In this document: piece after piece, positions 1 through 8,097 of the stretch
Numbering within the stretch: position 1 is the first letter of the stretch
How the letters are laid out: each line of letters opens with the position of its first letter
Assembly: GCA_017460395.1 (NCBI GenBank)
Contig: JAFUBA010000035.1
Coordinates: forward strand, 1 to 64,000
Reading direction: 5' to 3'
DNA from: Clostridia bacterium
GTDB taxonomy: Bacteria > Bacillota > Clostridia > Christensenellales > Aristaeellaceae
Length of the DNA stretch: 64,000 bases
Notes under the pieces: generated by a model
Databases searched by the model: none
The model's input: the letters and a program-made list of their open reading frames with translations, nothing else
Told to the model about the DNA's origin: nothing
Made by a program: the position numbers and the translations under genes

Positions 1-219
1 ATTTGAATACGGTACGTCATACGTCGTCAGCACGGTGATGTCAACCTGGTAGGTCTCATTCATCTGCCGGATCAGCTCTTCCATCGTGGCTTTTTCGGCT
101 GCGCTGTACAGGTCTGCATCATCCCGGACCATGACACGTTCGGCAAGTGCGATGGCGTGAAAAGAAATGCACAGACAGAGAACCATAGAAAGCACCAGGA
201 ATCGTTTGAGCTTTACCAT
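1..219 (-). CDS. TPM-domain secreted/membrane protein, N-terminal fragment
   Basis: The visible 73 codons encode a signal peptide (basic MVKLKR start, hydrophobic core, cleavage expected after ALA near residue 26) followed by the beginning of a TPM domain (TLP18.3/Psb32/MOLO-1 type): RVMVRDDADLYS, then a helix with EELIRQMNETYQVDITVLTT. Such proteins are exported and often membrane-anchored; their biochemical role is poorly defined. The gene continues past the left window edge. A GGAGGT box lies 9 bases before the ATG at 219. The ATG overlaps the last 7 bases of the upstream zinc-ribbon gene, so the two are probably translationally coupled. The family call rests on the N-terminus only. Confidence 0.7.
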   Translation of the reverse strand, partial: MVKLKRFLVLSMVLCLCISFHAIALAERVMVRDDADLYSAAEKATMEELIRQMNETYQVDITVLTTYDVPYSN

Positions 220-1262
220 ATGAATGCACCTCCAAGACATAGAAGTGCCGCGACCAAAGCGCCGCATATACCGCTCACAAGCCCCAGTTTCTTCCGATCG
301 AGCGGAAGCCGACCACAGATGGTGCCAGTCTGGCCGTTCATGAGAAAATAGTAGGGCTTGTCTGGTTTTCTTCCCTTGTATGTGAGCATCCAGACGGGCA
401 GGAGGATATAGCGGAGGCTTGTTTTGACTCCAGAAAAAGATGAGGAGCCGCGCAGTGCCTGGAAGGTGCCTGGCTGCTCAATCATGTTGCTGGCATACCC
501 CTGAGCCTCCCGAACCATCTCCTGCTGGGGGCCTTCCTTTTCGATGTCACGGCGCTCAGCAAGGAAGCCGGACAGGTAGGCGTCAGAATATGGAACGGCC
601 CACTCCAGACGATAGGGCTGGATGCCGTCGGAGAGCTGTTTGTTCTGTGCCTGAAGAGCTTTGCGCTGAAGGGATGGAAAGTTGAAGTGCGCGCTGCGCT
701 GAACGGAGAAGAACCGTGTGACCGTTTCGATGGTGTCCCCAAAGGTCCGGGTGTGCACGCGGGTACCCTCGCCGGAAAAATCCACGTTACCCTCGACATC
801 TCCGATCCAGTACGGGTAATACACGCCGGAAAAGACCTCCAGCTGATCATCCGTCAGGAAATTCCGGTCAAGGAACCGCTTCTTCCCCACATACTCCCGG
901 AAAATGTTGAGGGCTTCCTCGCGGGACTTGGCAAAGGGGATCACGGCATCCGGGCGGAACGCATCGCTGACCCGGTCCTGCAGCACCACCGGGCTGTGAC
1001 AGTAATAGCATCTCGTGGCCGCGGTCGTCGCCCCCGTGACAATCTCTGCGCCGCAGTTCTGGCAGTGGTAGGCACGGAGCCCACTGTGAGAGGAGGTGTT
1101 GTCCTGCTCTCCCATCTGGGACTCAGATTGCTGGACAAAGGCGGCCATTTCCTCCGGCGATACGGTATAGCTGCAGTAGGGGCACTGCAGGCCTTTTTGC
1201 CCCGGGGAATATTCCAGTGCATTCCCGCACGCGGGACATTTCAGAATATGCACATTGGACAT
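213..1262 (-). CDS. TFIIB-type zinc-ribbon protein with C-terminal membrane anchor
   Basis: A 349-residue protein with two CxxC...CxxC zinc ribbons: C9-P-A-C12 with C27-P-Y-C30, and C67-Q-N-C70 with C85-Y-Y-C88. A long soluble region follows, and a single hydrophobic helix ends the protein (GALVAALLCLGGAFIW). Family members are annotated as TFIIB-type zinc-ribbon or PriA-like proteins, but the similarity covers only the zinc ribbon, and DNA binding is not implied. I chose the ATG at 1262 because the zinc ribbon begins at once and an AAGGAG box lies 12 bases upstream; an in-frame ATG at 1292 would sit ahead of that box. It overlaps the TPM gene by 7 bases, which suggests a joint envelope function. 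Confidence 0.75.
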   Translation of the reverse strand: MSNVHILKCPACGNALEYSPGQKGLQCPYCSYTVSPEEMAAFVQQSESQMGEQDNTSSHSGLRAYHCQNCGAEIVTGATTAATRCYYCHSPVVLQDRVSDAFRPDAVIPFAKSREEALNIFREYVGKKRFLDRNFLTDDQLEVFSGVYYPYWIGDVEGNVDFSGEGTRVHTRTFGDTIETVTRFFSVQRSAHFNFPSLQRKALQAQNKQLSDGIQPYRLEWAVPYSDAYLSGFLAERRDIEKEGPQQEMVREAQGYASNMIEQPGTFQALRGSSSFSGVKTSLRYILLPVWMLTYKGRKPDKPYYFLMNGQTGTICGRLPLDRKKLGLVSGICGALVAALLCLGGAFIW

Positions 1263-1315
1263 GAGTGAGCATCGCTCCTTTTGATCGGACAATCACATAC
1301 CGGCAATCGCGTGGA

Positions 1316-2263
1316 TCAGCATTCAAAGACAGACCAGTCCTGCGCGGCGATACGATCGTACTCTTCGTCTGTGATTTCAAGGATCGTCCCGTGCTTGAAA
1401 TGGTAGGGAAAGTGGAAAGCCTCATCACTCCGGACAAACTCGCCGGAGGAAAGAGAAGGTGCAATGAAGGGTACATACCCCTGCATGCGGCCCTTTGTTC
1501 CATAGAAGTCCAGATACAGACTCCACCGGCCGTCCTTGAGCCGGACAGCAGTGGGCGCCTCATACTGTCCTGTCGCAAGACCACTCATGGATCGGTCAAA
1601 CGCCTCGACTCTCTCCCAAGGGCCCTGAAGAGAAGCGGACTTTTCCAGGATCACCATGCTCGGGTTGTGATCGCTTTTGATGAACATGTAGTACAGCCCG
1701 TTTTCCTCGTAGATTGCGGAGTCGATAACGGAGCTGTCCTGCTTTGCATAAAGGATCTCCGGCTTTGAGTAGGTTATGAAGTCTTTTGTCAGACTGTACC
1801 AGATCTTCTTGTTCCCGAAGCCATTTTCATCATGCGCACAGGAGAAGTGAAGGAGATAGGCCTCCCTCTGCCGGTCATAAAGGATGTCCGGCGCCCACAG
1901 GCATCCGAAGTGCTCATCTCCGAGGGAAATCAGCTCTTCCTCGCTCCAGTGAACCAGGTCATCACTCTGCCAGTGAGCAAGGCACTTGCTGCCGTTTCTG
2001 GAGATTTCATCCCACGAACGGTGGTATTTGCCCCGCATGCCAAGACTGAGACTCAGGTCCGTGGCAAAGATGTGAAAACGGCCGGTCAGATGATCCCGTA
2101 CGATCGTCATATCCCGCACGCCGTAGTCTCCATAGAAGGCCCAGAGCACAGGCTGCCCGCCGTGGACTGCTTCCCAGGAAAGACCGTCACGGCTCAGCGC
2201 AAAATATACCTGTTCACCATCCGGTGTAAACTTCTCCTTAAAATGGACAAAGAGGTAGCTCAT
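1316..2263 (-). CDS. GH43-like glycoside hydrolase
   Basis: A 315-residue protein with the blade pattern of a five-bladed beta-propeller glycosidase of family 43 or a close relative. The three carboxylates expected in GH43 appear in order: Asp in YGVRDMTIVRD, Asp in CLWAPDILYD, and Glu in QYEAPTAVRLKDG. These enzymes usually remove arabinose or xylose from plant polysaccharide side chains; the exact substrate cannot be read here. There is no signal peptide, so it probably acts in the cytoplasm on imported oligosaccharides. The start at 2263 follows GGAGG by 9 bases; an in-frame ATG at 2347 lies inside the promoter and is unlikely. The gene has its own promoter and is insulated upstream by a terminator. 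Confidence 0.78.
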   Translation of the reverse strand: MSYLFVHFKEKFTPDGEQVYFALSRDGLSWEAVHGGQPVLWAFYGDYGVRDMTIVRDHLTGRFHIFATDLSLSLGMRGKYHRSWDEISRNGSKCLAHWQSDDLVHWSEEELISLGDEHFGCLWAPDILYDRQREAYLLHFSCAHDENGFGNKKIWYSLTKDFITYSKPEILYAKQDSSVIDSAIYEENGLYYMFIKSDHNPSMVILEKSASLQGPWERVEAFDRSMSGLATGQYEAPTAVRLKDGRWSLYLDFYGTKGRMQGYVPFIAPSLSSGEFVRSDEAFHFPYHFKHGTILEITDEEYDRIAAQDWSVFEC

Positions 2264-2318
2264 GGATTCAGTCCTCCGGCACAGAAGCGCCAAACGAAAA
2301 TCGATTCTTTCATGATGG

Positions 2319-2347
2319 ATCTTATCAGGATTCATGGACCAAATCAA
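2319..2347 (-). promoter_or_regulatory. Promoter for the GH43-like gene
   Basis: On the minus strand TTGATT (2342-2347) and TAAGAT (2319-2324) are separated by 17 bases. This lies directly downstream of the terminator of the DUF4097 gene and 56 bases before the chosen start codon. Confidence 0.6.
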
Positions 2348-2353
2348 GATTTG

Positions 2354-2386
2354 AAAACGGTCGGCACCACAGGGCGGTGCCGACCG
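2354..2386 (-). terminator. Rho-independent terminator after the DUF4097 gene
   Basis: A perfect 11-bp stem (arms 2358-2368 and 2376-2386) with a 7-base loop is followed on the minus strand by TTTTC. It ends the PadR-DUF4097 operon. Confidence 0.88.
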
Positions 2387-2447
2387 GAATGACAGCCTTC
2401 ATCAAAAACAGACTATGGTATATAAAAGACAGACGTCGGTATGTTAT

Positions 2448-3758
2448 TTACTGAATTACAATATCTCCGCTTCTGGTAGTCGCCTGGATGCGAACTGCTG
2501 CATCGGAACTTGTGCCCTTGCGGGTGATACAGTCGCCGGAGGTGGACGAGGTGGTGCACTGGACAGACTGCACATTGTCCGGCAACAGAACATGAATATC
2601 CCCGCTGGTAGAACTGAGATTGCCGTCGAATTGTACGTCTGTGATCACATCCAGATCCAGCGTGATATCTCCGCTGGTGGTCTCCGCCTGGACAAAGGAA
2701 GATGAGCCCACAAGGTGGAGATCACCGCTGCGGGAAGAAATAACCAGACGTTCTGCCCGTCCACGGACGGTGATATCGCCGCTGGAGGTTTCCATACTGG
2801 CGCTCTCTGTGCTTCCGGTGAAAGTCAGATCACCGCTGGATGAATGGAAGCGCAGGGATTTCATGGAATCCCTCTCAAGATCAAGAGTCAGATCGCCACT
2901 TGAGGTGGATGCATCGGCTTCGATACATTCTCCCTGCAACGTCACGTCACCGCTGACGCTCTGTGCGTGGAGCTCCTCAGCCCTGCCGTTAAAATGCATG
3001 TCACCGCTGGTGGATTTGAAATGCATCTTTTCAACAACGGCATCATTCGTCACGCTCAGATCTCCGCTCGTGGAAACGACCTGAACTTCCCGAAGTATGT
3101 GGCCCTTCAGCTGAATATCTCCGGCTCCGGTGGTCACGTGCAGGGTCTTCCGCCATGGCGCAGGGATTTCAAGCTCAAGCTCCGATGTATTACCGGAGAA
3201 AAACGAGAGAGCATCCGTCAGAAGGGACATAAGGCTTTGCTCGCCGGGGTTGGATCGCGCCGGAGGCGTTTCACGGATGTACAGGGTGCCACCTTTGCAC
3301 TCTGTGGTGAAGCTTTCACCCTGGGTGCGGTCCGTATTGTGTATATGAATCATCTGATCCTCAGAGGTGCTGATCAGAAGATCTGTGGAGAGCACGGAGA
3401 CGTGGATGGCCTCAATGTCCTCACCACTCAAGGTATCCTGCGGGAAATCAGAGGCCTTTCGTGCATCTTTCTCTTTCCAGACGCCGGAAAAGGTTTCCTC
3501 CATGTCATCAAGCGCATCGACCACCTTCTGAAAGGCAGCGTCCGGAGCTTCTCTGTAGGGGTCCAGTACTTCCTCCATGCCGCGCATGCTCTCGGAGACC
3601 TCGTGCAGCGCTTCCTCCTCGCCCATGCCCTGCAGGATCAGATCATCATAGTGCTCCTGGCAGTTCTGGAGCACTTCATCCCGGAAATTCCTGGTTTCCT
3701 CGGTCTCATGAACGCCAAAAAACAGTTCATTGACCATCTCTTCCACACGCTGATTCAT
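2448..3758 (-). CDS. HAAS-like N-terminal domain plus DUF4097 beta-strand repeat protein
   Basis: A 436-residue protein. Residues about 1-70 form a helical domain resembling the permease-prefix/DUF1700 (HAAS) type that often accompanies PadR regulators (EEMVNELFFGV, then NCQEHYDDLILQGMGEEEA). From about residue 110 on, the protein is a ladder of beta-strand repeats with a recurrent TSSGD(I/L) core, the signature of DUF4097/LiaG-like putative adhesins that fold as right-handed beta-solenoids. I see no signal peptide and no transmembrane helix, so the protein appears cytosolic, unlike typical DUF4097 proteins. It overlaps the upstream padR gene by 4 bases (ATGA) and is presumably co-regulated by it. 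The function is unknown; a link to envelope-stress sensing is inference from the family. Confidence 0.8.
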   Translation of the reverse strand: MNQRVEEMVNELFFGVHETEETRNFRDEVLQNCQEHYDDLILQGMGEEEALHEVSESMRGMEEVLDPYREAPDAAFQKVVDALDDMEETFSGVWKEKDARKASDFPQDTLSGEDIEAIHVSVLSTDLLISTSEDQMIHIHNTDRTQGESFTTECKGGTLYIRETPPARSNPGEQSLMSLLTDALSFFSGNTSELELEIPAPWRKTLHVTTGAGDIQLKGHILREVQVVSTSGDLSVTNDAVVEKMHFKSTSGDMHFNGRAEELHAQSVSGDVTLQGECIEADASTSSGDLTLDLERDSMKSLRFHSSSGDLTFTGSTESASMETSSGDITVRGRAERLVISSRSGDLHLVGSSSFVQAETTSGDITLDLDVITDVQFDGNLSSTSGDIHVLLPDNVQSVQCTTSSTSGDCITRKGTSSDAAVRIQATTRSGDIVIQ

Positions 3759-4132
3759 GATTCTCGCTCCTCCCCTGATTCGGCTGTGTTCTTGCTGCCA
3801 AGCAATTGCTCCAGCAGCTGTCGGGTCTTATCCCATGTTACCCGTGCTTCCTGCAGGCGTCCCTGCCCCACAGATGTAATGCTGTAATACCGCCTCCTCG
3901 CACCGCTGCCCTCGCTGCCCCAGTAGGATGTGATGCAGCCCTGCTCTTCCAGCCTCCTGAAGGCCAGATACATGGTGGCTTCCTTCATCTCGAAATCCTG
4001 GCCGCACGCGCTGGCAATGGATTTCACGTCCTTGTTGATCTGGTACCCATAGCTGTCACCCTGCTCAAGCCGGCCGAGGATGATGTCCTCTGTATACCCC
4101 CTGAGCAGATCGGCCGATAGTACTGTTCCCAT
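3755..4132 (-). CDS. PadR-family transcriptional regulator
   Basis: A 125-residue winged-helix repressor. PadR landmarks are visible: LLRGYTEDIILGRLEQGDSYGYQI, then EATMYLAFRRLEEQGCITSYW, then RRRYYSIT followed by a C-terminal helix for dimerisation. PadR proteins normally repress a neighbouring envelope or efflux gene and release on binding a ligand. Here the target is probably its own operon: a perfect 14-bp palindrome overlaps the -35 box of its promoter. AGGAGG stands ahead of the start at 4132, and the gene ends in an ATGA overlap with the DUF4097 gene. Confidence 0.9.
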   Translation of the reverse strand: MGTVLSADLLRGYTEDIILGRLEQGDSYGYQINKDVKSIASACGQDFEMKEATMYLAFRRLEEQGCITSYWGSEGSGARRRYYSITSVGQGRLQEARVTWDKTRQLLEQLLGSKNTAESGEERES

Positions 4133-4155
4133 CCGGGCACCTCCTTTCGTTGTCT

Positions 4156-4184
4156 ATATTACACCGAGATACTTTGCCTGTCAA
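4156..4184 (-). promoter_or_regulatory. Promoter of the padR-DUF4097 operon
   Basis: On the minus strand TTGACA (4179-4184) and TAATAT (4156-4161) are 17 bases apart. This is a near-consensus vegetative promoter 23 bases upstream of the padR start codon. Confidence 0.8.
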
Positions 4185-4193
4185 TGCATTGAC
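4180..4193. promoter_or_regulatory. Perfect 14-bp palindrome, probable PadR operator
   Basis: GTCAATGCATTGAC is fully self-complementary and covers most of the -35 box of the padR promoter. Its position suits autorepression by the adjacent PadR protein. That assignment is inferred from position, not from a known consensus. Confidence 0.55.
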
Positions 4194-4233
4194 TATAAAA
4201 ATATTTTGCGCAAAAAAATACACCGCTGTTTCC

Positions 4234-4262
4234 TTGACACAGGCTGCGTCGGGCCATATATT
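4234..4262 (+). promoter_or_regulatory. Promoter for the DUF1292 gene
   Basis: TTGACA (4234-4239) and TATATT (4257-4262) have a 17-base spacer and lie 43 bases before the start codon. It is divergent from the padR promoter. Confidence 0.8.
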
Positions 4263-4304
4263 TTCCTGTGCATATGGAAATGCAGACAGATGGAGGTTGA
4301 ACGC

Positions 4305-4592
4305 ATGAAGGATCGTGTGGTTCTGGAAGACGGCCTCATTCCACTCGAGGACGAGGACGGCAGTGAAGTGGACTTTGAGGTGATGGCCCGCGTGTTCCGA
4401 AAGGGCAAGGAGTATCTCCTGCTCACAGAGCCCGAGGAGGACGAAAACGGCGTGATGGTCTTCGAGATCACCCGGGAGGAGCCGGGCGATATGGAGGTCC
4501 TGAACCCGGTGGAAGATGATGACGAGAATGAGGATGTGTACTATACCTACCTTGCCTACAGCGAGGAGTATGAATACGGTCCTGCAAAGTGA
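4305..4592 (+). CDS. DUF1292 (YrzB-like) acidic small protein
   Basis: A 95-residue, very acidic protein. The DUF1292 pattern is present: a charged N-terminus with LIPLEDEDGSEVDFEVMARV, then KEYLLLTEPEEDENGVMVFEI, then a tail rich in Asp/Glu ending in TYLAYSEEYE. This small family is widespread in Firmicutes, often beside yrvM/ruvX-type genes, and has no established function. The start at 4305 follows GGAGG by 8 bases, and earlier in-frame ATGs lie within or upstream of the promoter. It is a single-gene unit with its own promoter and a strong terminator. Confidence 0.85.
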   Translation: MKDRVVLEDGLIPLEDEDGSEVDFEVMARVFRKGKEYLLLTEPEEDENGVMVFEITREEPGDMEVLNPVEDDDENEDVYYTYLAYSEEYEYGPAK

Positions 4593-4599
4593 TTTAAGG

Positions 4600-4648
4600 C
4601 AATCAAAAAGCGTCAGCCACGCATTATGTGGCTGACGCTTTTTGATTG
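4600..4648. terminator. Bidirectional terminator between DUF1292 and the S41 protease
   Basis: A perfect 21-bp inverted repeat (4600-4620 and 4628-4648) with a 7-base loop. The A/T-rich base of the stem supplies a T-run on each strand, so it can stop both convergent genes. Confidence 0.92.
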
Positions 4649-4654
4649 CAGATA

Positions 4655-5911
4655 TTATTCCTGGGTGCCCTGGATCTTCTCCAGCGCAACTTCGTGTGCC
4701 TTCTTCAGCTGAGGGTCCTGAAGATCACCGAGCTCATAGAGCCCCACGTCGCCCTCCTCCAGCGCAACCTCCACATCCGGTGCAAAGCCCACCTTGTGGA
4801 CGGCCCGGTCGTTGGGCGTGAAGTACTGAGCGATGGTCACCTGCATGCCAGAACCGTCACGGCCCACCGGCAGCACGGCCTGGATGATTCCCTTGCCGTA
4901 GGACTGGGTGCCCACGGTGGTGGCGCCGGCCCTGTCCGTCAGAGCGCCGGTCAGGATCTCGGAGGCGCTGGCAGACTCACCGTTGTGCAGAATCACAAGG
5001 GGCACATCCACCTTGCCGTCCCTGGAATAGGTGTAGACAGGGTCGCCCTCCTTGTACTGGGTGGAGTAGATGACACCCTCATCCAGGAACAGGTCTGCGA
5101 TGAATTCTGCCTGGCTGACCCAGCCGCCGGGGTTATCGCGCAGATCGATGATCAGGGCCTTCATGCCCTCTGAGGTCAGACGGTCCAGGGCTTCCTTGAA
5201 CTTCACATCACAGTCACCGGCAAACTCATACAGGGTGATCAGGCCCACCTGATCGGGCAGCATGGTGCTCTCGACCCTCGTTACATTGACGATGGCCCGT
5301 GTCATGGTCAGCTCAATCTTTTCGTCTCCGCGAAGGAAGGTGACGTTCACATCTGTGCCAGGGGTGCCCCGCATGATGTCCACAGCCTCCTGGAGCGTGG
5401 AGGGATTGACGATCACATCCTCCACCTGGTAGAGGATATCGCCCTTTCTCACACCGGCCTTCTGAGCAGGCGTGCCGTCAAAAACACGGATGATGGTGCA
5501 GATGTTGGTGGTGTAATTGGAGGAGATCAGAAGACCCACACCGGCGTATTCACCCTCATCATCGTCCCACATGTCCTGGAAGGCTTCGGGCGTATAGTAG
5601 AACGTATAATTGTCGCCCACACCGGCAAGCAGGCCTGCTGCCGCGCCCTGCAGCATATTGGTCTCATCCACGTCCTCATAGTAGTACTCATCCACGATCT
5701 CCTTCATTTCAAGGAGCATCGAGAGCTTCTGGTACTGTTCGTATTCTTCCCGGGAGATGGTGACGGTGTCGCCGCTTTCCTCCTGGGTGGACACGGCGGA
5801 TACCACACCCTTGGACACCATGTTTGACAGCGCGACAGGCAGGGCACTGCAGGATGTGAGCATGGCAGCACAAAGGGCAAGGGCACAGACCAGAAGAAGC
5901 TTCTTTTTCAT
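4655..5911 (-). CDS. S41-family C-terminal processing peptidase, lipoprotein
   Basis: A 418-residue CtpA-type serine protease. The N-terminus is a lipoprotein signal (MKKKLLLVCALALCA, lipobox LTSC), so the mature protein is tethered to the outer face of the membrane. A PDZ domain follows (GVGLLISSNYTT through PAQKAGVRKGDILYQVEDV). The tail-protease domain carries the catalytic Ser in NGESASASEI and the general-base Lys in QSYGKGIIQ, with the conserved LRDNPGG loop between. Such proteases trim exported proteins at their C-termini and can act in sporulation or envelope signalling. AGGAG lies before the ATG. It is convergent with DUF1292; its own promoter is not obvious. Confidence 0.93.
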   Translation of the reverse strand: MKKKLLLVCALALCAAMLTSCSALPVALSNMVSKGVVSAVSTQEESGDTVTISREEYEQYQKLSMLLEMKEIVDEYYYEDVDETNMLQGAAAGLLAGVGDNYTFYYTPEAFQDMWDDDEGEYAGVGLLISSNYTTNICTIIRVFDGTPAQKAGVRKGDILYQVEDVIVNPSTLQEAVDIMRGTPGTDVNVTFLRGDEKIELTMTRAIVNVTRVESTMLPDQVGLITLYEFAGDCDVKFKEALDRLTSEGMKALIIDLRDNPGGWVSQAEFIADLFLDEGVIYSTQYKEGDPVYTYSRDGKVDVPLVILHNGESASASEILTGALTDRAGATTVGTQSYGKGIIQAVLPVGRDGSGMQVTIAQYFTPNDRAVHKVGFAPDVEVALEEGDVGLYELGDLQDPQLKKAHEVALEKIQGTQE

Positions 5912-5994
5912 GTTGGGACTCTCCTTTTACATTTTCGTACGGAATGTATCATACGAATGAATTGTACATAAGCATGGACGAATGCATATTGCCT

Positions 5995-7068
5995 TTACAG
6001 GCCCGTCTGGGTTTCTTCTTTGGACTGGACATTCCGACGGAGTTTCATCAGGACATTGAAGACCACGGCATCGTCAAACTTCCTGAGGTCCAGGCCCGTT
6101 CTCCCCTGGATCTTGTCCAGACGATAGATCAGGGTATTGCGGTGGATGTAAAGGGCCCTGGCGGCATCTGAAATCTGCAGATCCTTTTTAAAGAACATAT
6201 CGATGGTCTGCAGCATGTCGTCCGTGAGCAGGGACTGGGTGGACTCGTTAAATAACATTCGGCTGTATTCCAGGGCGGTCTCATAGGGCAGCTGCATAAG
6301 AAAGCGCTCGAGGATCAGGCGGGAGTAGGAGAAGACGGTGTCGCCCGGTGCATAGATCTCCCCGACCTCGATGGCCTGCTGCGCCTCCCGGTATCCGCGG
6401 TAGAGCTCTGTGACGTCGGTGTGCAGGCTGCTGATTCCGACGGTGATGCCGCTCCCTGTCTCGCCAAGCACGGTCTCCTGCAGCGCCATGGCATATTCTA
6501 CAGTCTCATCTGCGTTTTCATTGTCTGAAACATCCTTGACAAGGACGCAGGTGCCGTCGCTCATGTCGACCAGCAGGTCCCGCTCCTGGGTCGGGATCAG
6601 ATCGAGAATCTCGCGCCACAGGATCTTCGGGCTGTCTGTTTTTTTCTCCATGTCCTGCGCGGGGACCATGAGCAGCACCCGCCGGTCCATGCGCGATCGG
6701 ATCCCACAGGAACGGGCAGTCGACAAAAGGTCTTCGCCGCGGATTTCCCCGCGCAGCATGGATCTGCCAAAGGACACAAGGTCCCTGTGCACATGTTTCG
6801 TGTCATCCTGGGAAGCGAGGCGTGGGATCAGGCGAAGGACATCCCGGCTGGCAGGGCTGTCATCTGAGGCCGTCAGCAGCAGGTGATGAGCAGCCAGATA
6901 CAGGTGCGTCTCGTGGCGCTCCGGGTCTGAAACAGGCTCGCCGGACAGCAGATCTTCCAGGGAGATGTACTCAGGACATGGCTCTTCGTCCAGGTCCATC
7001 ATACGTACGGGCAGTGCAAGGGATGCAGTCACATCAAGGATTCTGCTGTCAATCCCTTTTTGCTTCAT
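5995..7068 (-). CDS. PucR/CdaR-type transcriptional regulator
   Basis: A 357-residue protein. The C-terminal 60 residues form the PucR-type helix-turn-helix: ADMFF-like helix, KKDLQISDAARALYIHRNTL, then YRLDKIQGRTGLDLRKFDDA. The middle resembles the GGDEF-like module common in CdaR/PucR regulators (RMDRRVLLMVP...VGISS). Members activate metabolic operons such as purine, sugar-diacid or proline use; no such target lies next to this gene, so its regulon is open. I prefer the ATG at 7068 because a GGGGAG box is 7 bases upstream; an in-frame ATG at 7101 would extend it by 11 residues. The promoter contains a perfect inverted repeat, which suggests self-regulation. Confidence 0.82.
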   Translation of the reverse strand: MKQKGIDSRILDVTASLALPVRMMDLDEEPCPEYISLEDLLSGEPVSDPERHETHLYLAAHHLLLTASDDSPASRDVLRLIPRLASQDDTKHVHRDLVSFGRSMLRGEIRGEDLLSTARSCGIRSRMDRRVLLMVPAQDMEKKTDSPKILWREILDLIPTQERDLLVDMSDGTCVLVKDVSDNENADETVEYAMALQETVLGETGSGITVGISSLHTDVTELYRGYREAQQAIEVGEIYAPGDTVFSYSRLILERFLMQLPYETALEYSRMLFNESTQSLLTDDMLQTIDMFFKKDLQISDAARALYIHRNTLIYRLDKIQGRTGLDLRKFDDAVVFNVLMKLRRNVQSKEETQTGL

Positions 7069-7107
7069 TGCATCTCTCCCCGCTTCCCTTTTCTTGATCA
7101 CTGCTTC

Positions 7108-7136
7108 ATTATATCACCGGCGCGCCCCGGTGAGAA
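7108..7136 (-). promoter_or_regulatory. Promoter of the PucR-type regulator with operator-like inverted repeat
   Basis: On the minus strand TTCTCA (7131-7136) and TATAAT (7108-7113) are 17 bases apart. The spacer is almost entirely an inverted repeat, TCACCGG-N6-CCGGTGA (7114-7133), placed where a bound dimer would block RNA polymerase. Confidence 0.65.
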
Positions 7137-7320
7137 GTTTTGTTTCCGGTTTTTTGCATGGAACTCTGTGTATCACCTGCCTTTTCACATCTTTTCACGC
7201 AATGTTCATATTTCATTCAATACCGCTTCAACTGGACGCGATATCCTGTCATTGTCATCGGGAGAGCCGAAAGACCGGACGGTGACATTCAGGATAACAG
7301 ACTTGAAAGAGGTGTATGTC

Positions 7321-8097
7321 ATGGCATATCAGACGGTATTTGCTCGAACGGAAAAGAAGTTCCTCGTAACGGGTGAACAGTACATGGCCATGAAACAGGT
7401 CCTGCGGATGCACGGGTTTGAGCACATGGATTTCCCGGATGACAACACCTGCAGCATTTACTTTGACACGAAGGATTACCTTCTGGCCCGCAGATCCATT
7501 GAGCGACCGGTCTACAAGGAAAAGTTCCGGCTGAGAACCTACGGGGCGAGGGCTGAAAGCGGCGATGTAGCCTTCCCAGAGATTAAGAAAAAGTACGATC
7601 ATGTGGTCTACAAGCGCAGGATTCAGATGACCTACGGGGAAGCGTATGAGTGCCTTCTTCAGGGAAGCGTTCCTGAAAGCTTCGGCCAGATCGGACGGGA
7701 GATCAGCCACATGTTTGAACTCTATCCGGGGCTTCAGCCCTCAGCCCTCATCGCCTACCGGAGGGATCCGTACCTGGCACCCGGGGGCATCGACCTGAGG
7801 GTCACCTTCGATCACGACATCCGCTTCCGGAAAGACCGCCTGGATCTGCGCTACGGATCAGACGGCATTCGGATCTTCCCGGAGGACATGTTCATCATGG
7901 AACTGAAGCTCCCGGGCGTTTTCCCGAAATGGATGGCGGATGCCATCTGGAGCCTTGGCATTGAGCCCACCCACTTCTCAAAATACGGAGAAGCATACAG
8001 ACGGTTTCTGAGGCCTGGCGCCGAGGAAAACCTGAAAACTGAACTGAAATACACAGACTTGAAGACGAAACAGGAGGTCTTTCACCATGTTGCTTGA
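7321..8097 (+). CDS. VTC-domain polyphosphate polymerase
   Basis: A 258-residue single-domain protein of the VTC family (tunnel-type triphosphate enzymes), which in yeast makes polyphosphate from ATP. Visible features are the EKKFLV strand near the start, the TCSIYFDTKDY strand, basic tunnel-lining residues in YKEKFRLRTYG and KKKYDHVVYKRR, the YRRDPY segment, and the metal-binding Glu in MFIMELKLPG. Bacterial homologues are commonly next to a DUF4956 membrane protein, as here (11-base overlap). I start at 7321, after AGAGGTG; an upstream frame extension to 7060 has no ribosome site. The product may be polyphosphate delivered to the membrane or cell surface, which is inference from the yeast complex. 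Confidence 0.88.
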   Translation: MAYQTVFARTEKKFLVTGEQYMAMKQVLRMHGFEHMDFPDDNTCSIYFDTKDYLLARRSIERPVYKEKFRLRTYGARAESGDVAFPEIKKKYDHVVYKRRIQMTYGEAYECLLQGSVPESFGQIGREISHMFELYPGLQPSALIAYRRDPYLAPGGIDLRVTFDHDIRFRKDRLDLRYGSDGIRIFPEDMFIMELKLPGVFPKWMADAIWSLGIEPTHFSKYGEAYRRFLRPGAEENLKTELKYTDLKTKQEVFHHVA

